NCBI GenBank assembly: GCA_002105175.1
Contig: MCGE01000007.1
Span: 1,302,001 to 1,366,000 of the forward strand
From: Absidia repens
Taxonomy: Eukaryota > Mucoromycota > Mucoromycetes > Mucorales > Cunninghamellaceae
DNA: 64,000 nucleotides
Reading direction: 5' to 3'
In this document: positions 24,959 through 35,574 of the stretch, piece by piece
Numbering within the stretch: the stretch's first letter is position 1
How the letters are laid out: each line of letters starts with the position of its first letter
The notes under the pieces: generated by a model
Databases searched by the model: none
Told to the model about the DNA's origin: nothing
Seen by the model: only the letters and a program-made list of their open reading frames with translations
Program-made: the position numbers and the translations under genes

Positions 24959-25988
24959 TTACTTGGACATCTATGGGGAGAAGAAAGAAAGCAAAAAAAA
25001 AAAAAAAAAAGGACACATAAGTTTGTTTGATCCAGACTTCATCCAAACTTTGTCTTCAAACCTTACCATCATTTTGACAAATTCTTCATAGTTGATTTGA
25101 CCATCGCCATCCACGTCAGCTTCCCGGATCATTTCATCGACTTCTTCTTCAGTGAGTCTTTCACCTATACATATCATAAACATTAAGTGATCAAATTCAT
25201 CATGGTTGATTTTGTAGAGGAAAGGGTGGGAGGGGGTTCTTACCAAGCGAAGTCATGACATGTCGTAATTCAGCCGCAGAGATATAACCATTTCCATCCT
25301 TATCAAACACCTTGAATGCTTCTTGAATTTCTTCTTGGGAATCAATATCTTTCATTTTTCTACGTAATCAAGATACAAAATACATAAGAAATCCCGATAT
25401 ACCATACCAAACTTGATGTAGTCTTACCTGGCCAACATTGTTAAGAATTCACTAAAATCAATCATACCATTGCCATCGCTATCCACTTCGTTCACCTATC
25501 ATTGTCAAAAAAAGGGTAAAGTTAATACTCAACTTGCTCCATAAAATATGCCAAGACATATCCCTCGCCCCTGAATATCAACACTCTCCCGCCCCCCTTC
25601 CCCTCGAGATACATAGAGAGAGACAAAAAATCTTACCATATCTTGAAGTTCGGCTTCAGTCGGATTTAAATTGAGAGAACGCATGACAGTACCCAATTCC
25701 TTGGAGGTGATGGAACCATCGCCATCCTTGTCAAATAAAGAAAAGGCTTCCCTGAATTCGGTTATTTGTTCTTCAGTAAGTTGGTCAGCCTATGAAAAAA
25801 AATTAACGGTTATAATAATAATAATAATAATAAAGGAGGTGTGGTTAGTCAAATAGAATATGTAACAAAAAAAAAAAAAAAGGACACGAGAGGTCACAAC
25901 ATGATGCTTCAAACCATAAAAAAAAAGCATACTTCTCATCTACACCCCAAGTAAACCCTCCTTTCGTTTCTTTTTTTATTTTTACCAT
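24959..25988 (-). CDS. CMD1: Calmodulin
   Basis: Ca2+ sensor protein of exactly 149 codons, assembled from six exons: 25988-25986 (ATG only), 25789-25637, 25495-25428, 25359-25244, 25164-25067 and 24970-24959 (MSK and stop). It begins [19 protein letters not shown] after the Met. All four EF-hand loops are intact: [36 protein letters not shown] and [12 protein letters not shown]. Loop acidic positions 1 and 12 are present in each, so all four sites should bind Ca2+. The very short first and last exons are inferred from frame, splice motifs and the invariant termini. The first intron, about 190 bases, is poly-A/T rich. This is one of five genes here with an intron at or right after the start codon. 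Confidence 0.95.
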
Positions 25989-26523
25989 AATAAATGTTGC
26001 GAGACTAGAAAATAAGAAAAAATAAAAAGGCACAGAAAAAAGAAAAAGGGAAAGAAAAAAAAAAAAAAGAAAAAGAGAAGAAAAAAAAGAGAGAGAAACA
26101 CACAACAAGAAACAAATAAATCAATGAACTTTCCATGCTGACTTTGAAAATCGTACCTATTTTTTTTTTTTTTCTTGTCGTTTGAAAAAGTTTAAAAAAA
26201 AAGCATACCGTGTCCTCCCACTTTCTATTTCCACCCTATTGTAGAATTTCTGTTTATAGTCATCAGTACCGCACATCATCCCAGGATCAATAGAACGTGG
26301 CCAAAAGAGAGTGAGGATTGTTGTTGTCCCTCCCCCTCCCCTCGTCCCTTAGCATACTTTTTTTTAACAAGTTTTACTCAAATGTAGCCTATTTTTTCAC
26401 ACCTGAACTCCTTCCCTCCCCTACCCTCGTCCTTTTTTGTTTGTTCCTTTTTTTTCTGTTTACTATCGACATTAGAAAATGAGTTCCAGAACAATAGCAA
26501 ATGTCGATGATGCGTTTTGGCTG

Positions 26524-26571
<48 letters not shown>

Positions 26572-27603
26572 GCATAAATATCCGGAGGATGTATCTGAGA
26601 TAAGGTTTGGTCCATTCTTCACTGGCCTGATTTAACTTCCTTCTGCTACTATGAAACCGAACCTTGTCCGAATAAAATAAAAATAGAAAAAGACTTTATC
26701 TTAAAGTACATAGGTAATCACGCTGTTTCTTCTATGTCAAGAACCTATGTCCCACTCCTACTGCACTTGAACATTCGTGTCGTTTTCTTTTTTTTTTTTT
26801 TTTTTTTTTTGTGGAGAGCAGGAACATTGTGCTGAGCAGTTCGTTGGGAAAACCAAACCAAAATCAGGCATGAAATTACTACCGTCAACGTAAAGAAACG
26901 GGCTAGTGTCTGATAGAAAGACTTGGAAAATAGCCAAAAAGGCATGCTTTCCTATCTACTCTTGCGACACTACCCTAGATGGCCTGAGAAGGGGGCTGGA
27001 AAGTTAGGTCTTTCGAAAAATGCTTAGATTATTTGTTTTTACATACTTTACAATAAAAACGCTCCACCACGTAGTATGATAGCAAAGGCGAAAAGAAACT
27101 CAAGTTACGTGGTTGTGATGTTTTTGTAGCAATCGCCAAAGAAAAGAGAATGTTAAGTGGGTAAATGTGAGTTTCCATTATCATATTTTTAACATATCCT
27201 TCACTTGACTTTTTTTTTTCATGAGTTCTACCTTGGCCATTTTTTAACCCCACCTCCATTTAAAATATTTTTTTCCATGTCCTATTTTTTCAAAAAGTCC
27301 ATTGTACAACACAATAGACGTAGAGTTGAGCACAATGGTTGGTAGTCGCCTCATATTCAATCCCTCCTTTCTTTGACACAAATATATCAGCTGTTTTTTT
27401 TTTTTTCCTGCACGCATATGCATTATACAGTGCGGGCATCATTCGACAAGACAAAATGCATGAGAGACAATGTAAGAGTAAAATACAAGGCATATTTTAT
27501 TCCGATACAGATATAAACAATGACAACTCTACTAAACTAGCCTAATGATAGTACCATGACACCTGTCTAGATGTGAGACGATTAGGGGGCATGGGGATGA
27601 GTG

Positions 27604-27641
<38 letters not shown>

Positions 27642-27689
27642 ATCTTGTTGTAGAATACGGTAAGTAGTCCAACCATAGTGTGTAAGCCA
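25989..27689. other. Calmodulin promoter and repetitive intergenic DNA
   Basis: 1.7 kb with no recognised gene. It contains A/T homopolymers (T run of over 40 near 26525-26569, T20 near 26788-26810), and a GT dinucleotide microsatellite at about 27605-27638. A hydrophobic open frame at 26745-26945 (minus) lacks family resemblance and ends in a homopolymer, so it is not called. Confidence 0.5.
27605..27638. repeat. (GT)n microsatellite
   Basis: Uninterrupted GT dinucleotides over about 34 bases, directly left of the dispersed repeat copy A. Confidence 0.9.
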
Positions 27690-28020
27690 TTTTACGGGGA
27701 ATGACAAACTATTCTACAATGAAAAGGGTTGGTGTAAAAACTATACTAGGCCGAATTGCTCCATGGCGAGTTCAAAGTCATCATTAGGAGAGAGCTTTCG
27801 TACTGTCGATGTTAAAAGGCAACGTTTAGTTCTATGAAGGGATTATCCCCATATTGATTATATTTTATGGTGTTGATTGTCGTAAAGAAAAATAGGAGGG
27901 GGTTCCCATTTTGGATCCACCAAAAATAATAATAGTAATAATATTCGCAAACCAATTCCAAAACGAAGATTTCAAATGCCGCCCACGTGAATGTTTTATT
28001 TACCCCCATTTTATCTTTTT

Positions 28021-28060
<40 letters not shown>

Positions 28061-28760
28061 ATATATTTTTTTTCTTTCTTTAATTCTTCACAATTGTGGC
28101 CAATATAGGGTAAATGACGGACTTGAATTAGTGTCAAGACTAGTTTAGAAGGGCTTTCAGCCCAGGGATTACAAAATGCATGGGGAAACCCTTTCATTTT
28201 GGATTCAGAATTTGGGACCACCATTTAGTTGGCGTTTTGAGCCTTCATTAGCTTTGCTTAGTTTTAGTTTGTCCATAGAATGTTTCTGCATCTAAATAAA
28301 AAAATTTCTCTTCAAATGCTTCAATGAAAAATGTCCCATTAGTCTTTCTCATGTCTTATGCAATAGATCCCTTTTTACCATCGCTTTCTGTTGAATGTTT
28401 TTGATTCGATAAAAGATATCAATTTATAGCCTTTCTCATGTCTTGTACTGTGCAGTATATTAGACTCCGTTTTTACAGTCGTACCTATATATTAATGTTG
28501 ACCATCTTCAAATCTCATTTTAGTCTTCCTCATGTTTCCTCCATCAGATCCCGTCCCTAGTTACAATGAATCCCTCCCTTTTAGTTTTTGTACCTACCAA
28601 TATACGTCAATAAAATATGCCCTTTTTAGTATCCACCCTCTGATCTATTATATAGTGCGCAATGTTCCCAAGTGTAGCTGTTGTGTGAGCATCCTACCAA
28701 GCACCTGTTCTCTCATTCCCCCCCCCCTCCAGCTATATATTCAACTCGTTATTTTTTTGG
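27690..28760 (+). repeat. Dispersed repeat family, copy A (plus orientation)
   Basis: Longest copy. Similarity to copy B can be followed from GACAAACTATTCTACAATG near 27703 through TTTCAAATGCCGCCCACGTG (about 27970-27989), a CT microsatellite (about 28023-28056), AGAAGGGCTTTCAGCCC and GCATGGGGAAACCCTTTCAT (about 28178-28197), on to the GTAGCTGTTGTGTGAG block near 28675. It carries AATAAA-like words downstream of the core. No long open frame is present. Its boundaries are approximate. Confidence 0.75.
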
Positions 28761-29196
28761 TTTTTCATATTTTGCGAGTGGTATGATAGAAATAAAAATA
28801 ACCCCCCTCCCCAAACTGAACCCAGGTGCGTTCCAAGGGATCGCCCATGGCGTTGTAAAATCGCACAGGCTTTCTAATTTCATCAAAAATTCCACACTTC
28901 AACAACCGTCTCTCGCTGTAACTTCACCCCATATCCCCGGTGCTTCTATTCCCTTCACAAAGAGACACACAATATAAAAAGAAACTAAATGAGAAGACAA
29001 AAAGACATTGATGCTTGATATTTCATTTTTTTTTTATTTGATGATGGTCTAGTTGAAAAAAAACAAAGACAAATAAACTATTGATGATGAATCATGTAAA
29101 AAAAAAAATAATACGGAAGAGAATGATTTTGATAAAGTAAGAGGCACGGATACACTCTAAACTATCGACCAACAAAAACAGATCGCTTTTTTTATT
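28761..29196. other. eS1 3' flank
   Basis: AT-rich, gene-free DNA between repeat copy A and the stop codon of eS1 (minus strand), where the 3' untranslated region is expected. Confidence 0.5.
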
Positions 29197-30482
29197 TTAA
29201 ACGGATTCCAAAACGGGGGGTTCGACAAAGTCCTTGTTGATCTTGGCACCGACTTCTTCACCAGCAGCGGCAGCACCACCATGGAGAGCCAACAAAGCAG
29301 AGACATCGAACTTGGGGGCCTTGAGGATCTTGACCTTGCGGATGTAGGTGTTTTGGAGGGGGTAGATGGATTGCGAGGCCTTTTCAATGCGGGTGGCAAT
29401 GTGATCTTGGGCAGATTGGGAAGCAGAGGAGGTGACCTTGGTGACCAATTCCTTCAAGTCACAAGCGTTGGTTTCTTCAGCCATGATTTCGAACATCTTC
29501 TTGCGGATTTCACGGATTTGAGCCGATTGAGCATAGGTGGTCTTCTTGACTTGGTTGCGACGACGAGAAGTGAAGGCAATCACAAACAAACGAACCAAGT
29601 AGCCATCGGTGGTCTTGATATCAACGAAGGCTTCGATGGTGCTTTGCCATTTCTTGACCATGGATCGGAGCTTGTCAGAGGTCATGTCCATACCGTAAAA
29701 GTTGGTCAACAAGTTCTTGCCTTGGACTTCATCCACCTTCAATTGGATCTTGCGGAAAGCACGGGATTCATCCTTGGCCAATTCACCGAGAGACACTTCG
29801 ACAACACGACCGTTCAAGGAGTCGTTGGCGTTACGGAGACCTTGAGTACGGTTCACCAAAGTCTTACCGACTTGACGAACATCGAACATGGAAGGAGCCT
29901 TGATGTCATACCAATCCTTACGGGTGAAGGGATCCACACTAAAAAAAAAACACATGCATAAAGAAATATGAGATGAGGATCCTGGAAAATTTTACAGGGG
30001 GGGATGGCAGTAAAAGCATGGGATGGATAAACGATGTTCGAGTAAATGGTATCGGTAAAGGTGAACGACGTCGACAAAACTCCACGAGAATGAATATATA
30101 AGAGTATAATGGAAGTAGGTGTCTTTCGTCGTTGAATTCGTTAATGTGATCAATTCCAAAAATGGATAATGTGTATATTCTCGCAATGGTGGTTGTTCAT
30201 CCAGTTGGTCATCCCTTTTCTTCTTTCATCGAATTCCAGTTTATCCATCCCTTTGCTTATGTACTGTCAATGTATGGCTGGAAATGTCTTTTGATTTGAC
30301 TTACACCTTCTTCTTCAAACCTTTCTTTCCCTTTGAGAGGCGCTTGTTTTTACCGACAGCTAATCAAGAAAAAAGAAGAAACAAAAAAAAAAAAAAGATG
30401 AGTGACAAAGAATCAATCAAATAAATAGATGGATGAACGGATGGATTCATCATGATGATTGTTCTTTTATCGCTTTACCCAT
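29197..30482 (-). CDS. RPS1: 40S ribosomal protein eS1 (S3a)
   Basis: Small-subunit ribosomal protein of 266 residues. Exons are 30482-30479 (ATGG), 30359-30305 and 29938-29197, all phase-consistent. The start [19 protein letters not shown] is invariant among eukaryotes. [53 protein letters not shown] and [15 protein letters not shown] are also family blocks. As in eL19, codon usage is heavily biased, in keeping with high expression, and a long open frame on the opposite strand is a consequence of that bias. The second intron is long (366 bases); no box C/D snoRNA could be recognised in it. Confidence 0.96.
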
Positions 30483-30912
30483 AATGGATGAGATATATAT
30501 AAAAAAAAGAGGAAGAGCCAAAAAAAAAATCCAGTGAGTCCGTTTTACTGTGAAAATTTGGCGGCTTGTAAATTTTTGGTGCGGTCTGGGTTTGGAGAAC
30601 AGAAGGGCTTTTTTTTTTTTTTGGCACTAAAATCATGGACTACCAGGTTGAAGGGAGGCAAACGAAGAATTATCATGCAGATTAAGGTGTCGCTTCATTT
30701 TGCATCTACTGTTGTTGGTGATCCATGAATAAAGAAATAATGAAAAGGCACGGAAAAAAAAAAGAAGAAATCAATCACACCAAAAAAGGCATGTTCCTTT
30801 ATTTTTGATATTCATAATAATAAATATAATATATATATATATATATAAACAAGGTACAAAAGTAAGAGGAAGAAGGGTTACTACTAAACTATGTGAAGAT
30901 CAATAGATGAAT
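30483..30912. other. eS1 promoter and eS30 3' region
   Basis: 430 bases without a gene, containing A and T tracts and an AT dinucleotide run near 30828-30846. Confidence 0.5.
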
Positions 30913-31534
30913 TTAAGGACCAGCAGTAGGAGCAGGGTTCATCTTGCGCTTGCCACCAACTTGGTTGGTAACGTTGACGAAACGACGGCTACAATGGAGA
31001 GAAAAGAGGTTGAGTTTCACAAAAATATTTGATAGAAAAAGAGTCGTATCAAAACTTACTTGTAAACTTGTCTCATCTTGGCGCGACCGGTCAAGGCCTT
31101 CTTCTTTTCTTGTTTAGCGACCTAAGCAGTAAGAAGAGGAAACGTTAATAACAGAACAAGTCTCAAGCAAGTAACTAAATGGGCCTGGTGTTGGTTTCTT
31201 TGTTTTACCTTAGGACATTGAGACTTGACTTTACCAGCACGAGCCAAACTACCGTGGACTTTACCCTATAACAAAAGAAAAGAAAAACCGTTCAAAAGTT
31301 AGAAAAAAAAATCCTCAAACGTCGCGATGATCCCACAGTTCATTGCCTCTCGATTCCCGCCCGATTCATCCATTATTAAAAAATATCCCGGACCATCTAT
31401 ATGCATCCATCCATTTCAAATATCCATCCATCCATTTCAAACAGTCATTCACATCCTAATCGCTTCATCCATCCTCGTTTCAAACGTATCCATATTCATT
31501 TTGCCGTTGTTGTGTTGGGGGTTATACGTACCAT
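30913..31534 (-). CDS. RPS30: 40S ribosomal protein eS30 (no ubiquitin-like fusion)
   Basis: Very basic small-subunit protein of 65 residues from four exons: 31534-31532 (ATG only), 31265-31209, 31121-31060 and 30988-30913. It reads MGKVHGSLARAGKVKSQ, then PKVAKQEKKKALTGRAK, then NRRFVNVTNQVGGKRKMNP, matching eS30 over its whole length. In animals the protein is made as a fusion to a ubiquitin-like domain. Here the first exon supplies only Met, so there is no fusion, as in other fungi. It lies in tandem with eS1 (same strand, eS30 upstream), which may be chance. Confidence 0.95.
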
Positions 31535-31974
31535 GTTTTTAAATAGTGTATAAAAGAAAGAAAAACAATATCATGAAATTCATCCTCTAACGATATTTCT
31601 CCAAAAAAAAAAATATTTGAATTCCCGCCGGACAAGCTGTTCATGCAAACCAACAATAAAAAAAAAACACACCCACACACCTGTCGCATCGTCCAAGATC
31701 ATATGTGCATCAAAACTAATCAGATTGCTTGCTTAAAATCCTCCGTGTGAGCTAATAGCAAAAAACGATAACCCAATAGGTCCAGTCGCGGGATAGGGAG
31801 AGGGCGAGGCTTTGTACTGTATTTTTTTATACTAGGAGGGCTATACGCGGCGCGGTTGACGGTTTATCCCCAGGTTGATTCATATGAAACAATACAGCAT
31901 CCACTGTGTACAGTATCACAGTCGAGATGAGGGAAAAGAAAGCCACGTTTGATATCAAGAAGAGAAGACCTTGA
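31535..31974. other. eS30 promoter region
   Basis: Gene-free DNA upstream of eS30 that runs up to repeat copy E. No distinct element is recognised. Confidence 0.5.
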
Positions 31975-32800
31975 ACAAGACCACCAGTGGGGAACTTGAG
32001 AGAAAATTGTCATAGGGGGAGGGAAGTGAGCGAGAGCGTAGGTGCTGCACACAAAACAATGATCATACATTGCCAGCGTTGCTCACGCTACGATGGGTCA
32101 GAGGATGGTTTAATAAAAATAAAAATAAAAGTAAAAGGATACTTTATTGAAACATAGTGGGGATAAATATAAAACTAAAAAGTACATGGTTCATTCTAAC
32201 AAGGTGCATCTACTGGAAGTGGTATGAAGGGGGGGGAGGAAGGTCTAAAGAAATTGTCAACGTTGCTCTAATGAGGCGATTAAAAATTGTGGGGATATAC
32301 TATCTTGTTTGTATTGTGCAAGATATGAGGAACACTAACGGAGATATATTTTAGGAAAGCATAACATATAATTTTCAAAGAGGCGTGATGGTTAAACAGG
32401 GATCTCTTGTACAAAACACATGGAAGAGGCTAATGAAACATATTTTCAATACAGCATGTAAAAAAAAAAAAAACAGAAAAAAAAAAAGAACAAAAGATAT
32501 GACATATTTTATTCAAATGTAAGTAGCAAACTATAGACAAGCTTAAACTAAAGTAGATTAATGAAGGAAGGCTCCAAAAAGCCAATTAATGGTGGTCCAA
32601 GATCTTGAATCCAAAATGAAAGGGTTTCCCCATGTACCTTGTCATCCCTGAGTTGAACCCCTCTTCTAAGCTAGTCCTGACACTATTCTAAGTTCAACAT
32701 AACGCCAAAGAAGCTGAATGGTGAAGAATTAAAAAAAAAAAAAAAAAAAAAAAAGAGGGGAAGCGAAATAAAAACCACATATGCGGATTTTCAAAATAAA
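31975..32800 (-). repeat. Dispersed repeat family, copy E (minus orientation)
   Basis: About 0.8 kb in reverse orientation relative to copies A-C. The diagnostic core TGAAAGGGTTTCCCCATG occurs near 32617-32634, followed by CTAGTCCTGACACTATTCTAAG. Toward lower coordinates GGGTCAGAGGATGG and TTTATTGAAACATAG align with the distal parts of the other copies. The CACGTG of other copies is altered here (CACATATG). The right end abuts the 3' flank of the low-complexity orphan gene. Confidence 0.7.
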
Positions 32801-32937
32801 GATTTTATTGGATAATAATCAGCAAACACATAAAAAGGAGATTTTTTAAAAAAAAAAAAAAGTCAGGTGAAACTAAACTAAATGTATATATCAGGTATAA
32901 GAATAAAAAGAAAGAGAGAGAGAGAGAGAGGAGGAGG

Positions 32938-35574
32938 TCAGGATGTTGCTGTGAGGGTGGGATTGTCCATGTGCTGAGAGGTGGTGAGTGATTTCGATTT
33001 GGAAGGAAGGATGACGAGGTCTTCTTTGGACGGCGGGGGAGGATGTTCTGCCTGGATGGTTGTTTCCGAAGTGGTCATGATGTTGGCAGGATGGCCATCA
33101 CCGGGTGGCAAAGCATGATAGAACGTGGCTGGTGGCGGTTGCTGAGGTTCGGTGGAGGCTCTACCATTGTTGTCCTTGGCATGCGAATGATCGATACAAA
33201 TCGGCGTCCAACGATTGACCAAGGATCTGGACCCGGCTTGCGAATAACTATCGGTTGTTGTTGTGGACTGGATGTTGCTGTCACCAAAAGGAAGAGAATC
33301 ATCATCATCATAGGATTGCTGTTGCGGATGACCACATCCAAATTCGCTACACTGCCCTTGTTGTTGCTGTTGCTGCTGTTGCTGATAATGATAATAATAA
33401 TGATGTTGCTGATTATCCAATTCTTGTACAATCATCAATGCCCGATGCATTACCGCCCTTGAGCTTGCTAATTGAAGGTGGCGATATAATTCCAGCATTT
33501 GGCGTTCCAGCGCATCGAGCGTATCTTGTGCTTCTTGATATCGGATCCTTGTATGTGTCAATAAGTCTTGGTAAAATTGGCCAGCAATCTTGCCCAAATA
33601 GAAGGAGAGTTTATCCACAGATACACTAGTAAACGGTGCCACTGCCACTGCCATGCTGTTGCTGTTGCTGTTGCCGTTGCTGCTGCAGTTGCTGCTGCTG
33701 CTGATGCTGCTGTCGATGTTGCTACTTTCATCATCGTCGTTTTCATCTGCTGTCTTGAATTTGTCTTCCCTACTTTGCATTACCACGGGATCCAGGTACC
33801 TTTTTGCTCTTCCGGTGCTGCTGCAGATATAATTGTCATATCGTCGCTGATGATGTCGTAATAACGGAGATGATGGTGCAGTAATATCACACGTCCGAGA
33901 AGGCGTCGGTCGAATAGGAGGAGCATGGTAATTGTTGTTATTGTTGTCAGTGCCGTCATTAATTGTTGCAGATGACGATGCATGATAATGATGAGGTGCA
34001 TGCTTATTTGGTGCATTTGTATTGACGATGTTTTTGGTGGTAGGTATCGTCGATGATTTTTTTTTTCCTTTGTGTGATGGTGGCGGAGATACCGTTCTGT
34101 TTTGGCTGGAATGGTGTGCATGTTTTACAAAGGTGGAGGTGGAGGGTGGCTGTTGTTGATTGTTGTTGATGATGATGCCCGTTTTTCGTCGAAGCAAACC
34201 AAATAATAAAGGATTGTAAGGATAGCGTGGCTTTAATAGATCAGGTAATTGCCAAGGTGCTGGTGCAAATGATGGGATTGGAATGGGGTGATCCCAGGGT
34301 TGGTTGGTGGGTGCGGGTGAGGATAGACGAAAAGGGGTAAGCACGGCGAGTGAAGAATGAGTCAAAGGTTGTGGTGAAGAAGTTTTTGAGATCCTATGGT
34401 GCGGTGTAATGGAAGACGAGGTGGTAGTGACTGGTGTTGGTTGGTGCTGTTGATGCTGACGATGATAATGAGAATTGCAACAAGCATTGTCTGTAGGTTC
34501 TGTGGTATTTTGTTGATATCCAAAATTTGATGTCAATGTTGTTGATTCTTCCATAATCTGCGTCAACAATTGTTTCATAGAATTCAAAGTGTAGAATGGC
34601 TGAGCTTTTTTGATTTGGGTATCAATTGCCGCCAGATGTGTCTGTGCTGTGGCGGTAAATAAGGAGGAAAAGGCATCACTTAGATGGTGCATCATCGAAA
34701 TAATGTCATTGGTTGAGAGTTGGTGGCCGTCGAATATAATTTGTCGCGTGCCGATTTTGCTATGCTGAAGACCAAGTTGTTTGTAGTTGTGGTTGTCGAT
34801 GGTCACCATATAGGCTCCAGGCGGGTAATCAAAGGTGGCGAGAATGGACGTCAGGATGTCTTCAGAAGTAGAAGATGACAATGATGAGAAGGATAAATGG
34901 GATGATGAAGATGAAGGCGGAGATGGTATCGGTACTGATTTGCGCTTACTGACCAACGAAGACCTTTTTGTTGCTGATGATAAACGCTGAGGTAAGGTGG
35001 ATAAAGATGCCATCATTACAATGGGCTTGTTGATGCTTTTAGGATTGCCGTTGCTGCTGTTGCTGCTGTTGTTGTTGTTGTTGTTGGTGTGATGATGTTG
35101 CTGGTGCCATGATTGTGCCAAGAGAATAATATCTTCCAAGATCAAATGCAAATGCTGGTTTTCCTTTACCTTGGTGTCCCATTGCTGTTTTAGTCGATGC
35201 CAGTCCGTGATATATTGGTTTGTCAAGAATTCATCCAATAACCGCATATTCCGCTGCTGACACGCATGACCATAATGCTGAAGAATAGTCTGTATGATAC
35301 GCGTTAGTGATAGCCAAAGTTGTTGATGTTGGTGTGGGTGATTGTTGGCTCTGAGTGAGTATTGAAGTTGTTGTACTGTTTGCTGCATTCCTTCTAAATC
35401 ATCTTTTTGAATAATTCCTTGATCCATACAGAATTGGCGCTGAGCATCTGATCGGAAGGCTGTCAATAATTCATCCAATTCTTGATAGAGTTCTTCTTTG
35501 AGCATGAATGGCGTTGGCGGGCTTTTGTTGGAAGAGTCGTCGCTGAAAGATAACGCAGCATTATCATTGGTCAT
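32938..35574 (-). CDS. Large intronless low-complexity protein, function unknown
   Basis: An 878-residue single-exon protein I do not recognise. The N-terminal third is ordered-looking and helical: LYQELDELLTAFRSDAQRQF, a Gln-rich helix, LLDEFLTNQYITDWHRLKQQ. Near residues 255-330 a compact stretch reads YPPGAYMVTIDNHNYKQLGL followed by ITxMMHHLSDAFSSLF-like helix sequence. The centre is disordered, with poly-Asn, poly-Ser, His/Gln and Pro/Ser/Thr tracts. A C-terminal helical block (LGKIAGQFYQDLLTHTRIRY to ALERQMLELYRHLQLASSRA) precedes poly-Gln. No transmembrane segment or signal peptide is seen. Start 35574 (before TNDNAALSFSDD) is used because the upstream open frame is T-tract-encoded. 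It could be a scaffold or regulatory protein; no function is claimed. Being intronless in this intron-rich setting is unusual. Confidence 0.75.
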   Translation of the reverse strand: MTNDNAALSFSDDSSNKSPPTPFMLKEELYQELDELLTAFRSDAQRQFCMDQGIIQKDDLEGMQQTVQQLQYSLRANNHPHQHQQLWLSLTRIIQTILQHYGHACQQRNMRLLDEFLTNQYITDWHRLKQQWDTKVKENQHLHLILEDIILLAQSWHQQHHHTNNNNNNSSNSSNGNPKSINKPIVMMASLSTLPQRLSSATKRSSLVSKRKSVPIPSPPSSSSSHLSFSSLSSSTSEDILTSILATFDYPPGAYMVTIDNHNYKQLGLQHSKIGTRQIIFDGHQLSTNDIISMMHHLSDAFSSLFTATAQTHLAAIDTQIKKAQPFYTLNSMKQLLTQIMEESTTLTSNFGYQQNTTEPTDNACCNSHYHRQHQQHQPTPVTTTSSSITPHHRISKTSSPQPLTHSSLAVLTPFRLSSPAPTNQPWDHPIPIPSFAPAPWQLPDLLKPRYPYNPLLFGLLRRKTGIIINNNQQQPPSTSTFVKHAHHSSQNRTVSPPPSHKGKKKSSTIPTTKNIVNTNAPNKHAPHHYHASSSATINDGTDNNNNNYHAPPIRPTPSRTCDITAPSSPLLRHHQRRYDNYICSSTGRAKRYLDPVVMQSREDKFKTADENDDDESSNIDSSISSSSNCSSNGNSNSNSMAVAVAPFTSVSVDKLSFYLGKIAGQFYQDLLTHTRIRYQEAQDTLDALERQMLELYRHLQLASSRAVMHRALMIVQELDNQQHHYYYHYQQQQQQQQQGQCSEFGCGHPQQQSYDDDDSLPFGDSNIQSTTTTDSYSQAGSRSLVNRWTPICIDHSHAKDNNGRASTEPQQPPPATFYHALPPGDGHPANIMTTSETTIQAEHPPPPSKEDLVILPSKSKSLTTSQHMDNPTLTATS

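Noticed and set aside
26525..26569. Long poly-T tract considered as the poly-A tail of a retroposed gene
   Set aside because: No coding remnant lies next to it; similar tracts occur all over the window.
26745..26945. Minus-strand frame with a membrane-like segment
   Set aside because: Runs into a poly-Lys made by a homopolymer tract and has no recognised relative.
29281..29961. 226-codon open frame on the plus strand opposite eS1
   Set aside because: Antisense image of a codon-biased ribosomal protein gene.
29939..30304. Possible box C/D snoRNA in the long second intron of eS1
   Set aside because: A GATGA-like word is present, but no matching CTGA box or terminal stem was found.
31266..31531. 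Possible snoRNA in the first intron of eS30
   Set aside because: Only GGATGGAT repeats are seen; no consistent C and D boxes.
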